From Pseudomonadota bacterium (GTDB lineage: Bacteria > Oederibacteriota > Muellerivitia > Muellerivitales > Muellerivitaceae), in contig JAJPJW010000109.1 in assembly GCA_021324075.1 (NCBI GenBank), positions 1 to 46,943 of the forward strand: a stretch of 46,943 bases of DNA. Direction: 5' to 3'. A model generated the notes under the pieces. The model had not been told where the DNA came from and ran no database searches. It saw only the letters and a list, made by a program, of their open reading frames with translations. Below, one piece after another: positions 24,730 through 33,228 of the stretch (positions are counted from its first letter, which is position 1; the number at the start of each line of letters is the position of its first letter). Both the position numbers and the translations under genes were made by a program.

Positions 24730-25791
24730 ATGGCCACCGCTTTAAGGCCTATTCGCTGGAAAAAGGACGCCCTTTATCTTTTGGAACAGCGCTTGTTACC
24801 CTTTCGGGAAACCTGGGTGAAGTGCGATACGGTGGAAAAGGTGGCGCGCGCCATCGAGGACATGACGGTTCGGGGAGCCCCCGCCATCGGCATTACGGCG
24901 GCCTATGGCGTTGCTTTAGCCGCCTTTCGCTCCAAATCCAAGTCGCCTGCGGGCTTTAAAAAGGAGATCGAAAAAGCCATCGCCCGCTTGAGAAAGACCC
25001 GGCCCACCGCGGTCAACCTCTTTTGGGCCCTGGACCGCATGCAACGGCAGTTGAAAAAAATGAAAGGCGCCTCCTCATCTGACCAAGCCTATTGGCTGGA
25101 AAGGGAAGCGGTTGAAATCCACAAAGAGGATGAGGCCCTTTGCGGCCTTTTGGGCAAATATGGGGCCCGGTTGCTGGCGGGTTGCCGGAACGTGTTAACC
25201 CACTGTAATACCGGCGCCTTGGCGACCGGTGGGGATGGGACAGCCCTTTCTGCCATTACGACGGCCGCCAAGAAAAACCGAAAGCTTCATGTTTGGGTTG
25301 ATGAAACCCGCCCCTATTTACAAGGAGCCCGGCTTACGGCCTATGAAGTGGCCCATGCCCGGATACCATTTCACCTGATTACGGACAATATGTCCGCTTC
25401 CTTGATGAAACAGGGCAAAGTGGATGCCATTATTGTGGGGGCCGACCGGATTGTGGCCAACGGGGATACGGCTAATAAGATCGGGACCTATGCCCTGGCC
25501 GTCATGGCCAAGGCCCATGGCATCCCCTTTTATGTTTCGGCGCCTACTACGACGCTGGATCTCACCAAGCGGACAGGCAAGGAGATCGTCATCGAACAGC
25601 GGAATCCACGTGAAGTGACCCATCCACAAGGCTATCCCATTGCAAAAGAAGATTACCCCGTTTACAACCCTGCTTTTGACGTGACCCCCGGAGAACTGAT
25701 TACGGCCATTGTTTTGGAAACGGGCACTTGCAGGCCCCCTTATACAAAGTCCCTTAAAAAGGCCTTGGCCAATAGCAAGGTTGTTTCATGA
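24730..25791 (+). CDS. mtnA: Methylthioribose-1-phosphate isomerase
   Basis: 353 residues. VRGAPAIGITAAYGVALA, LTHCNTGALATGG with catalytic Cys159 and VGADRIVANGDTANKIGTY with catalytic Asp239 match the MtnA family rather than the eIF2B subunits. It converts methylthioribose-1-phosphate to methylthioribulose-1-phosphate in methionine salvage. It sits two bases after the phosphorylase and overlaps the thioesterase (ATGA). Later salvage genes (mtnB, mtnC, mtnD) are not in the window. Confidence 0.95.
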   Translation: MATALRPIRWKKDALYLLEQRLLPFRETWVKCDTVEKVARAIEDMTVRGAPAIGITAAYGVALAAFRSKSKSPAGFKKEIEKAIARLRKTRPTAVNLFWALDRMQRQLKKMKGASSSDQAYWLEREAVEIHKEDEALCGLLGKYGARLLAGCRNVLTHCNTGALATGGDGTALSAITTAAKKNRKLHVWVDETRPYLQGARLTAYEVAHARIPFHLITDNMSASLMKQGKVDAIIVGADRIVANGDTANKIGTYALAVMAKAHGIPFYVSAPTTTLDLTKRTGKEIVIEQRNPREVTHPQGYPIAKEDYPVYNPAFDVTPGELITAIVLETGTCRPPYTKSLKKALANSKVVS

Positions 25792-26207
25792 GCGGGGATG
25801 CGCCGAGCGAAAGTCCCTTCGCCGACGACCGGTATTGCCTCTGCTGCGGTGAGAAGAACCCCCTTGGGTTCAAAATGCAGTTCCGCTATGAGGGCGAAAA
25901 GCTTTTATCCGAAACTCTTGTTCCGAAGGAGTATCAGGGTTTTGCCGATGTGGTGCACGGCGGGATACTGGGGACCCTTTTGGACGAGTTGATGGTCAAC
26001 CTCTACTGGTTGAAAGGCGAGAAAGCCGTTACGGCGGAATACCAGGTGCGGCTCAAAGCTCCCTGCCCCGTGAACCGCAAGGTCCTGTTGTCGGCCTGGC
26101 ATTTGGAAACCAAACGCAACATTTTTTTGACCGCCGCCCAGGCTGAACTGGAAGACGGCACGGTGGTGGCCGAGGCCACCGCCAAATGCGTCAAAATCAA
26201 ACAATGA
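25788..26207 (+). CDS. PaaI-like hotdog thioesterase
   Basis: 139 residues. An N-terminal YCLCCGEKNPLGFKMQF resembles the Cys-x-x-Cys-G-x-x-N-P-x-G lead-in seen in a PaaI-related subgroup, followed by the hotdog helix with VVHGGILGTLLDELM and a beta-sheet with VTAEYQVRLKAPCP. Such proteins hydrolyse acyl-CoA or related thioesters; the substrate is unknown. Its start overlaps the mtnA stop by four bases. Confidence 0.85.
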   Translation: MSGDAPSESPFADDRYCLCCGEKNPLGFKMQFRYEGEKLLSETLVPKEYQGFADVVHGGILGTLLDELMVNLYWLKGEKAVTAEYQVRLKAPCPVNRKVLLSAWHLETKRNIFLTAAQAELEDGTVVAEATAKCVKIKQ

Positions 26208-26211
26208 AGGA

Positions 26212-26239
26212 TTGCGGGAAGCCTGTTTCCTGTTAAACT
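26212..26239 (+). promoter_or_regulatory. Possible promoter before the 34-residue gene
   Basis: TTGCGG (26212-26217), a 16-bp spacer and TAAACT (26234-26239), about 55 bp before ATG 26294. A moderate match only. Confidence 0.35.
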
Positions 26240-26293
26240 GGTGCTGGTTTGAGGCCGTCATCACCGGCCAATTCATTTCCTGGAGGCTTTTGG

Positions 26294-26398
26294 ATGCCCA
26301 GCGGTAAAAAACGCCACCGTCAAAAGATGAAGACCCATAAGCGCAAGAAGCACCGCAAAAAGATGCGGGCTTTGCTGCGCCGCCAGGGCCGGCTCTAA
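26294..26398 (+). CDS. Short basic AURKAIP1/COX24-type protein, likely ribosomal
   Basis: 34 residues: M-P-S-G-K-K-R-H-R-Q-K-M-K-T-H-K-R-K-K-H, then a Lys/Arg-rich tail ending GRL. The MPSGKKR...THKRKK pattern is that of the very short AURKAIP1/COX24-domain proteins that accompany small ribosomal subunits in several phyla. The start follows TGGAGG with seven bases of spacing. About half of the residues are Lys or Arg, fitting RNA binding. Confidence 0.8.
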   Translation: MPSGKKRHRQKMKTHKRKKHRKKMRALLRRQGRL

Positions 26399-26404
26399 AT
26401 TCAT

Positions 26405-28564
26405 TTGGCGTTGGTGAGCCCTTCACCCAAACCGTCTGAAGGTCAATTGGTCAAGTGGCTCGCCCTCGGCGGGATTGCCGCGGGACTGCTTTTGGCTGGA
26501 AGCGGGGTTTGCATCCGCCAGTTGTCGGATGTCCCTTCCTACTGGTTGGTAACCTCCTCCGTCGCCGCCTTCGCCTGGCTTTTCCTGCTCAACCGCCTTC
26601 ACGTTTTTTCCAAACCCCAGCGTCTCCTGTTTCTTTTAGGGACGGTAGTCGGGCTTAACTTGTTGGCCCAAAGTACGGGGGGCGAACAATCCCCCCTTAT
26701 TTTCAGCCTTTTCCTTCTAATGGGGACTGCGGCTTGGGAAGGGGAAGCCAAGTATGGCTACCTCGTCGCAATCCTTTTCAGCGGTCTGGAGGCCTTTTAC
26801 CTGCGGAAGGAAGATGCCCCCCAAGGATTGACCCTTTATCTGCGCTGGGCAGCCTATTTGGTTTCGGCGGCTTTTCTGGCCCGGGTTGTCAAAACCCGCC
26901 GGGAAAAGGAACAGCTTAATTCCCGGTTGGAATCGCTCAAAAACGACGCGGACCAGCTGGCTTCCGAGGCTGAGCCTTCCTCATTCAACGTTCCCAAAGA
27001 CCGGCTTTTAATGGAAGAAGGCCGCCTTTCTGCGCGTGTCGGAACAGTTATGGAGTTGGAAGAGGTCTTGGCCTGCCAGTTGGCCCTTTTCCAGAAATCA
27101 CTTTCCCTCAACACCGCCGTTTTTTTCCTTTTGACCTCTGTTGAAGAAAAAAAAGTCCTTCGATTAAGGGCTTCCTCCAGTTTTTCCAAGGACATTGCCT
27201 CCGATATAACGCTCCTACCCGGGGAAACCCTGATTGGGTTGGCTGCTAAAGAAGGACGCCGTGTGTTATTAAATGATATCGCTCCCGAAAGCGCCAAGGC
27301 CCTTCCTTATTACTTAAAACCCAATCTTGTGGGGTCCTTTTTGGCTCAACCGATTCTTTTGAAACCGAATGCATCTGAAGAAGTGACAGGTGAGGAAAAA
27401 GAGTTGGTGGGGGTTTTGGTGCTCGACCATGGCAAGCCGGACTACTTCCAGGAAAGGGAACTGGCGCTGGCCGAACAATTTTCGGAGATGTTGGGGGATA
27501 CGATCCAAAATACCAGGATCCTTCATTTTTCCAGGACTAAGACCCGTAATCTTCACGCCCTTTATGAAGTTTCCAATTCCTTTTCCACATTACTTGATTT
27601 GGATCAAATTTTGAAAACAGCCTTGAACACCGCAAGGGAAATATCCCCTTGTAATTCAGCTTATGTGGCTTTGCCAGAGGGGGATGGACGGCGACTCCGT
27701 GTGCGGGCTTGGTGGGGACACGTTAAGGCGGAGCAACCCACTTACTTGGAGGATGAACTGGCGTCTTGGATTTCAGAAAATAAAAGGCCGATCCGCTATA
27801 CAAGGGGTCAGAAAGAAAAGAGCCTCATATCTTTTTCCAAACGTGAGGGAATGTTGGGCTCGACCCAATCTTTCTTAATGGTTCCTTTATTGGCCGGGGA
27901 AGACATTCTTGGGGTCATCCGCTTGAACAGCCAAAAGTCCGACGCCTATCAAGCTTATGACCAGGACGTTTTAACCACCCTTGCAAACCAAACCGCAATG
28001 GCTTTGAAAAATACCATCAATGTTTTACAAATCCAAGAAATGGCCATTCGGGACGGTCTGACGGGCGCTTTTAACCACCGTTATTTTCAGGAGAGACTGG
28101 CTGAAGAAATCGTAAAAGCAGAAAGATACAATAAGGACCTGAGTTTGGCTCTTTTGGATGTGGACCATTTTAAAAAATTCAACGACAGCTATGGCCACCA
28201 AGAAGGCGACAAGGTTTTGCGAGTCGTTTCGGAAGTGATCCAGGGTACCGTTCGAAAGGTGGACACGGTGGCGCGGTACGGGGGAGAGGAATTCGCCGTC
28301 ATCCTTCCTGAATCGGACGGGAATGCGGGTAAGGAGTTGGCCGAGAGAATAAGAAAAAACGTCGAAAGCTATTTGTTTGAAAACGACGGTAAAACACCCT
28401 ACCGGGTAACGGTTTCAATAGGTGTTGCTTCCTATCCCTTTGACTCCCGCGAACAGAAAGGTTTAATTCAATCCGCTGACCAAGCCCTTTACGAGGCAAA
28501 AAAAGCCGGAAGGAACCGAGTCAACCGGTTTTCATCCGGCGGGGGACCACAAAAATCCCAATAA
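26405..28564 (+). CDS. Membrane GAF-GAF-GGDEF diguanylate cyclase
   Basis: 719 residues. About six hydrophobic segments fill residues 15-165, followed by a coiled coil (168-195), two GAF-like domains (about 215-370 and 385-545) and a GGDEF domain (550-715). The active-site loop is GGEEF (626-630) in VARYGGEEFAV. An inhibitory I-site R617-K-V-D620 sits five residues before it, so product inhibition is expected. DVDHFKKFNDSYGHQEGD shows intact metal and substrate residues, so it should make cyclic di-GMP. The start is uncertain: TTG 26405 has no ribosome-binding site, and TTG 26411 or GTG 26414 are alternatives. It lies between housekeeping genes and the flagellar cluster. Confidence 0.9.
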   Translation: MALVSPSPKPSEGQLVKWLALGGIAAGLLLAGSGVCIRQLSDVPSYWLVTSSVAAFAWLFLLNRLHVFSKPQRLLFLLGTVVGLNLLAQSTGGEQSPLIFSLFLLMGTAAWEGEAKYGYLVAILFSGLEAFYLRKEDAPQGLTLYLRWAAYLVSAAFLARVVKTRREKEQLNSRLESLKNDADQLASEAEPSSFNVPKDRLLMEEGRLSARVGTVMELEEVLACQLALFQKSLSLNTAVFFLLTSVEEKKVLRLRASSSFSKDIASDITLLPGETLIGLAAKEGRRVLLNDIAPESAKALPYYLKPNLVGSFLAQPILLKPNASEEVTGEEKELVGVLVLDHGKPDYFQERELALAEQFSEMLGDTIQNTRILHFSRTKTRNLHALYEVSNSFSTLLDLDQILKTALNTAREISPCNSAYVALPEGDGRRLRVRAWWGHVKAEQPTYLEDELASWISENKRPIRYTRGQKEKSLISFSKREGMLGSTQSFLMVPLLAGEDILGVIRLNSQKSDAYQAYDQDVLTTLANQTAMALKNTINVLQIQEMAIRDGLTGAFNHRYFQERLAEEIVKAERYNKDLSLALLDVDHFKKFNDSYGHQEGDKVLRVVSEVIQGTVRKVDTVARYGGEEFAVILPESDGNAGKELAERIRKNVESYLFENDGKTPYRVTVSIGVASYPFDSREQKGLIQSADQALYEAKKAGRNRVNRFSSGGGPQKSQ

Positions 28565-28699
28565 ATCCCCTGGACTTTGCTATGGACGCAATATATTGTG
28601 GGGTCCGGTTTTAGGCCACAAAAAAATGTGGTGGTTTTGAAAAAAATCACCTTCAACCTCCCGCAAATCATTTATTCCTTTTAAACCCTCAGCGCCTTC

Positions 28700-28741
28700 T
28701 TAACAATACCGCTATCACTGCGTTTAGCACGGTATTGTCAA
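28700..28741. promoter_or_regulatory. Inverted repeat upstream of the MerR/HspR-like gene
   Basis: TTAACAATACCG (28700-28711) and CGGTATTGTCAA (28730-28741) are inverted copies with 11 of 12 matches, 18 bp apart and 19 bp before the start codon. TTAACA may double as a -35. The layout fits an autoregulatory operator. Confidence 0.5.
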
Positions 28742-28760
28742 CCTCTTTAAAGGGCGCCGC

Positions 28761-29021
28761 ATGATTTTAACGATCAAGGAAATGGCGACTCGTCTTGGAG
28801 TCCATGAGCAAACCCTCCGCAATTGGGAACGCCTGGGATTACTAAAGATCTCCCGCATCGGCGGCAACCGCACCCGAATCTATAGCGAAAAAGACCTTTT
28901 ACTTTGTAAAAAAATCGCCGGGTTTTCCGGCCAGGGGATCAACCTGCGGGGAATCAAGATGTTGCTTGCCCGTGAAAAAAACGATAAGCCTAAGTTGGCA
29001 ATGACAAACCACCGACACTAA
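28761..29021 (+). CDS. HspR-like MerR family regulator
   Basis: 86 residues. A winged helix-turn-helix is shown by IKEMATRLGVHEQTLRNWER, LGLLKISRIGGNRTRIYSEKD and QGINLRGIKMLLARE. The last segment resembles HspR, the MerR-type repressor of dnaK operons in actinobacteria. It lacks the long dimerisation helix and ligand domain of metal or drug sensors. No chaperone gene is near, and the upstream inverted repeat does not match the HAIR consensus (CTTGAGT-N7-ACTCAAG), so the target is unknown. Start ATG 28761 has a poor ribosome-binding site. Confidence 0.8.
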   Translation: MILTIKEMATRLGVHEQTLRNWERLGLLKISRIGGNRTRIYSEKDLLLCKKIAGFSGQGINLRGIKMLLAREKNDKPKLAMTNHRH

Positions 29022-29092
29022 CCGGTTTCAAAATCCGAATGAGGGGGGTCTGAAAACGATTGGGAAATGAAGGGTTTTGACTTGGTTAGTCC

Positions 29093-29120
29093 TTGACAGT
29101 GAAAAAAGCTTTGTCATAAT
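29093..29120 (+). promoter_or_regulatory. Sigma70-type promoter of the flagellar operon
   Basis: A perfect TTGACA (29093-29098), a 16-bp spacer and CATAAT (29115-29120) lie 135 bp before flgB. I see no sigma54 (TGGCAC-N5-TTGCA) or clear sigma28 signature here. The leader of about 128 bases shows no cyclic di-GMP riboswitch. Confidence 0.55.
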
Positions 29121-29255
29121 GACACTAATTTTTCGCCGCTGACGGAAATCCGAGCCCTAGTTTCTTCAACGTCGCATCCAAGTTTCATTTGTGAAAAAAT
29201 CATTCGCCTATTTTGCTTTCGCTTGGGATAAATGCCGCCATTTTGAGGAGAACTC

Positions 29256-29678
29256 GTGGTCAATCCAGTCGCCCCTATTGATCCCTTGATGGTCTTACAG
29301 AAGAGCCTGGATGCCCTGGCGGTCCAGCATGAAGCGGTTGCCAACAACTTAGCCAATATTGACACGCCCAACTTCAAACGCTCGGTTGTTTCCTTCCAAG
29401 ACAAGCTGAAAAGCGCCTTGGAAGTCAACCCCCCTTCTCCACTTTGGCGAACACATCCAATGCATCTTCCCCTTCCCCAAACGGTTTCATTGAATGATTT
29501 CAAGCCGGATGTCCGCACCATTACGGAAACCATCGGAAGGAATGACGGCAACAATGTGGATCTTGAGATGGAGTCGGGTGTCTTGGCGGAGAACAACCTT
29601 CTTTATAACAGCCTTGCGGATGTGACAGGCCGTTACATGGCCCTGCTGAAGCATTCCATTTCGGAAGGAAGGCAATAA
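29256..29678 (+). CDS. flgB: Flagellar proximal rod protein FlgB
   Basis: 140 residues from GTG 29256 with GAGGAG just upstream. The signature HEAVANNLANIDTPNFKRS near the N-terminus and the C-terminal helix YNSLADVTGRYMALLKHSISE match FlgB. It forms the rod base next to the MS-ring and is exported by the flagellar type III system. It heads the cluster, with flgC starting three bases after its stop. Confidence 0.95.
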   Translation: MVNPVAPIDPLMVLQKSLDALAVQHEAVANNLANIDTPNFKRSVVSFQDKLKSALEVNPPSPLWRTHPMHLPLPQTVSLNDFKPDVRTITETIGRNDGNNVDLEMESGVLAENNLLYNSLADVTGRYMALLKHSISEGRQ

Positions 29679-29681
29679 TCC

Positions 29682-30137
29682 ATGGGGGCTCTTTCAGGCG
29701 TATTTGCACCTTTTGCAATTTCGGCTTCCGCCTTAACGGCGGAACGGCTGCGCATGGACGTGATTTCTAACAACATCGCCAATGCCAATACCACCCGGAC
29801 AATGGAGGGCGGGCCCTACGTTCGCCAGCGTGTCGTTTTTGCCCCCCGGTTCGATCCCACACCCGCTTTTGCCCCCCTACAGGCCATGATGACCCCGGAA
29901 GGGCTGCCGGTCGGGGTAAGGGCAGTGGGGATTGAAAAGGACCCAAGCCCCCCCAAGATGGTTTATGACCCGGGACATCCGGATGCTAACGCTGAAGGTT
30001 ATGTGGCTTATCCCAATGTCAACACCGTGAATGAAATGGTGGATATGATATCCGCCACCCGGGCTTACGAAGCGAACATCACGGCTTTCAATGCCACCAA
30101 GTCCATGGCTTTGCAGGCGCTTACGATTGGGAAATAA
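29682..30137 (+). CDS. flgC: Flagellar basal-body rod protein FlgC
   Basis: 151 residues. LRMDVISNNIANANTTRT at the N-terminus and PNVNTVNEMVDMISATRAYEANITAFNATKSM at the C-terminus are the two coiled-coil ends typical of rod proteins of the FlgC type. YPNVN is the family landmark. It is exported by the flagellar system and joins the proximal rod. Confidence 0.95.
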   Translation: MGALSGVFAPFAISASALTAERLRMDVISNNIANANTTRTMEGGPYVRQRVVFAPRFDPTPAFAPLQAMMTPEGLPVGVRAVGIEKDPSPPKMVYDPGHPDANAEGYVAYPNVNTVNEMVDMISATRAYEANITAFNATKSMALQALTIGK

Positions 30138-30175
30138 TTTAGGCTTTTTTTCAAAAAACGATTGAAGGCAGACAG

Positions 30176-30502
30176 ATGCAAATTCAACCCATTCAAATGC
30201 CTGTTTCCCTGACGCAAGGGCCCATTGTTCCGATTCAACCGATTTCGGTGGATGTCGCTCAAAACGCGGCGGAAGTATCGCTGTCCAGCTTCAAGGACCT
30301 CCTGAAAAAGGCAGTAGGGGACCTGAATTCCAGTCAGATTGGCGCCAATGATGCCATTCAAAACCTTGCCACCGGCGGCGAAGACAACCTGCACGATGTC
30401 ATCATTGCCATGGAAAAGGCCAATATGACTTTGCAATACGCCATTCAAATTAGAAACAAGGTTCTGGAAGCTTATCAGTCCGTCATTCAAATGCAGATTT
30501 AG
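30176..30502 (+). CDS. fliE: Flagellar hook-basal body protein FliE
   Basis: 108 residues. The C-terminal half has SFKDLLKKAVGDLNSSQ, GGEDNLHDVIIAMEKANMTLQYAIQIRNKVLEAYQ, the FliE signature. It joins the rod to the MS-ring. It sits between flgC and fliF as in many genomes. Confidence 0.95.
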   Translation: MQIQPIQMPVSLTQGPIVPIQPISVDVAQNAAEVSLSSFKDLLKKAVGDLNSSQIGANDAIQNLATGGEDNLHDVIIAMEKANMTLQYAIQIRNKVLEAYQSVIQMQI

Positions 30503-30553
30503 GAATTGTGGGCGTTAGGGTAGGGCTTTGATCCCGTTACATCCGAGGAAAGA

Positions 30554-32203
30554 GTGAACAACTTTTTTCAACAATTGATCCAGCAATTCAAGGAAGTTTG
30601 GGGCCGTTTCACCCGGACCCAGAAAATACTGCTGATTGCCATTCCTGCGGCCCTTTTCCTGGGCCTGATGGTTTTCATCATCACCTCATCCCAATCCAAA
30701 TACGAAGTTCTTTATTCGCGACTGGAGGAAAGGGACGCGGCGGAGGTCACGACCGAACTCAAGAAGGAAAACATTCCCTATCAAGTTCGGGGCCGGGACA
30801 ACCTCATTATGGTTTTGGTTCCTACAGATAAGGTTTATGACACCCGTTTGTCCCTGGCGGGCCTGGGTCTTCCCCGGGGCACCGGGGTTGGCTACGAAAT
30901 CTTTGACCAACCCAAGTGGGGTTCCACCGATTTCACCCAGAAAGTGAACTATAAGAGGGCCTTAGAAGGGGAGCTCCAGCGCACGATCGGAAGCCTGCAA
31001 GAGATCCAAACGGCGCGAGTTTCGATCGTCATGCCTGAACCGGAGCTTTTCACTGAAAAGGAAAAGCCGACGACGGCTTCCGTTGTTTTGGACTTGAGGC
31101 CGGACGCCTCGCTTAAAAAAGAACAAGTCCGCGGTATCGTCCATTTGGTCTCGGCCAGCGTGGAAGGATTGAAACCCGAAAACGTTAATGTGATCGACAG
31201 CAAGGGGAATATCCTCTCCGCTTTCATCCAGGAAGAACAACAAGAAAACAACCCGGATAATCCCGATGCCAGCACCCTGACCCAACAGGCCAAACTGGCC
31301 CTCCATCAAATGGAGGTCCAGCAGAGTTATGAGAAGGACTTGGAAACCAAGATCACGGCCATGTTGAGCAAGGTATTGGAAGGCAACAGCCATTTCTCGG
31401 TGAAAGTTTCCGCCGAACTGAATTTCGATAAGACGGAAAGCGATTCGGAAATCTTCGAGCCTGTGGTGGACGGGCAAGGAATCGCCCGATCCCAACAGAC
31501 CGAAAGGGAGCAATATGTCGGGGACGGCGGATTTCCGGCCTCGGTGGTGGGTGGCGTTCCTGGAACGGACTCGAACATACCGGGTTACCAAGCGGTGGCC
31601 GGGAACAATGCCCAATATTCCAAAGAAAAAACCATGACGAACTATGAAATCAACCGCACGGTGAAGCATGCGGTAGTGGCTCCTGGCACGCCGAAGAGGG
31701 TTTCGGTGGGCGTGTTTGTCGACAATCTCCAGCCCCAGCAAGTCGAGGCCATTAAGGCTGTGGTGACGGCGGCGGCAGGATTGGATTTAAACCGAGGTGA
31801 TCAGGTGGACGTGGAAAACATGCCCTTTGATAACACCCGGGCTTTGGCGACTTTAAAGCAGGAGGCCAAAATGGAACAGTGGGATATGAACAAAACCATC
31901 CTTTGGATGGGAGTCCTGGTCTTGTTAGCCTTCGGGGTCTTGCTCTTCCTCCGGTCCCTTTTAAAGCCGAAGAAGGAAAAACAATACGTTGAAACGCTCG
32001 AGGAAGCTCCAGAAGAGCCGGTCATGATGCCGCAGGTGGAAGACATCATCACGACCGACGTGACGGCGGAGGACTTGGCGCGGGCTGAAGCGGCTCGGGA
32101 AGCCAAGAAGCGCGAAGCGGTGCGTAAGGAAGTCTTCGATATGGCGAACAAGAATCCCGAGAATATCGCTCAAATCATAAAGAAATGGCTCTCTGAGGAG
32201 TAA
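30554..32203 (+). CDS. fliF: Flagellar MS-ring protein FliF
   Basis: 549 residues from GTG 30554 after GAGGAAAGA. Two membrane segments (ILLIAIPAALFLGLMVFII and TILWMGVLVLLAFGVLLFL) flank the periplasmic ring domains. SRLEERDAAEVTTELKKENI and GLPRGTGVGYEIFD are family landmarks. The C-terminal tail (VFDMANKNPENIAQIIKKWL) is the FliG-binding helix pair. It forms the ring on which the export gate and switch assemble. Confidence 0.95.
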   Translation: MNNFFQQLIQQFKEVWGRFTRTQKILLIAIPAALFLGLMVFIITSSQSKYEVLYSRLEERDAAEVTTELKKENIPYQVRGRDNLIMVLVPTDKVYDTRLSLAGLGLPRGTGVGYEIFDQPKWGSTDFTQKVNYKRALEGELQRTIGSLQEIQTARVSIVMPEPELFTEKEKPTTASVVLDLRPDASLKKEQVRGIVHLVSASVEGLKPENVNVIDSKGNILSAFIQEEQQENNPDNPDASTLTQQAKLALHQMEVQQSYEKDLETKITAMLSKVLEGNSHFSVKVSAELNFDKTESDSEIFEPVVDGQGIARSQQTEREQYVGDGGFPASVVGGVPGTDSNIPGYQAVAGNNAQYSKEKTMTNYEINRTVKHAVVAPGTPKRVSVGVFVDNLQPQQVEAIKAVVTAAAGLDLNRGDQVDVENMPFDNTRALATLKQEAKMEQWDMNKTILWMGVLVLLAFGVLLFLRSLLKPKKEKQYVETLEEAPEEPVMMPQVEDIITTDVTAEDLARAEAAREAKKREAVRKEVFDMANKNPENIAQIIKKWLSEE

Positions 32204-32208
32204 GTTTC

Positions 32209-33228
32209 ATGGCGGAAGGCAAAAAGAAAGCTGCGTTAACGGGTGAACAGAAAGCCGCGGCCCTCCTTATTTCCCTGGGGCCGGACCTGGCGTCCAAGAT
32301 CTACCAGCACCTGAAAGAGGAGACCGTCGAACAGGTCACCCTTCAGATTGCCAATTTAAGGAAGATCACCCCCGACGAAAAAGACGCGGTGATGCAAGAA
32401 GTGCTCAACATCGCCGCGGCGCAGGAGTATATCTCCCAGGGTGGCGTGGAGTACGCCCACGAGATCCTGGAAAAGGCCCTAGGCGCCAACAAGGCCATGG
32501 AGATCATCAATCGCCTGCAGGGTTCCCTGCAGATGACGCCTTTCGACTACATCAAACGTACCGATCCCCAGCAATTGTTGAACTTTATCCAATCCGAACA
32601 TCCCCAGACCATCGCCCTCATCCTGGCCCACTTGACGCCGGACCACGCGGCCACCATCCTGGGTGCTTTGCCGACGGATATCCAGGTCGATGTGGCGACC
32701 CGCATCGCCATTTTGGACCGCGCTGCACCCGACGTGGTCATGGAAATCGAAAGGGTTCTGGAGCGCCGTATTTCCTCCATCTTCACCCAGGAATTCACGG
32801 CCGCTGGCGGTGTCCGGTCTTTGGCCGAGGTCCTCAACCGGGCCGACCGTTCTACGGAAAAGGCCATCATGGAGAAACTGGAAGAGGTCAACCCCGAGTT
32901 GGCCGAGGAAGTCAAGCGCCTCATGTTTGTCTTCGACGACCTGGTGGCCCTGGACAACCGCACCATACAGCAGATTTTAAGGGAAGTGGATGCCAAGGAT
33001 TTGGCATTGGCCTTGAAGGGCGCGAAGGAAGAAGTCAAGGAACACCTTCTGAAGAATATGTCCAGCCGCGCGAAGGCTATGATCCAGGAAGATATGGAAG
33101 TCATGGGTCCGGTCCGTCTGAAGCACGCGGAAGAAGCCCAGCAGAAGATCATCAACGTCGTACGGCAGCTTGAGGAAATGGGTGAAATCGTCGTGGCCCG
33201 CGGCGGTGAAGAAGAGGTCATGATTTAA
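32209..33228 (+). CDS. fliG: Flagellar motor switch protein FliG
   Basis: 339 residues. GEQKAAALLISLGPDLASKI at the N-terminus, SEHPQTIALILAHL in the middle domain and the charged torque helix region IQQILREVDAKDLALALKGA with LLKNMSSRAKAMIQEDME at the C-terminus are intact. It couples the MS-ring to FliM and interacts with MotA. The stop shares a base with the fliH start (TAATG). Confidence 0.97.
   Translation: MAEGKKKAALTGEQKAAALLISLGPDLASKIYQHLKEETVEQVTLQIANLRKITPDEKDAVMQEVLNIAAAQEYISQGGVEYAHEILEKALGANKAMEIINRLQGSLQMTPFDYIKRTDPQQLLNFIQSEHPQTIALILAHLTPDHAATILGALPTDIQVDVATRIAILDRAAPDVVMEIERVLERRISSIFTQEFTAAGGVRSLAEVLNRADRSTEKAIMEKLEEVNPELAEEVKRLMFVFDDLVALDNRTIQQILREVDAKDLALALKGAKEEVKEHLLKNMSSRAKAMIQEDMEVMGPVRLKHAEEAQQKIINVVRQLEEMGEIVVARGGEEEVMI

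Noticed and set aside
28616-28631. Terminator CCACA-A6-TGTGG after the GGDEF gene
   Set aside because: The stem is only five pairs and is followed by GG before a short T run; too weak to call.
29121-29255. Cyclic di-GMP riboswitch in the flagellar leader
   Set aside because: The conserved core elements of the known classes are absent.
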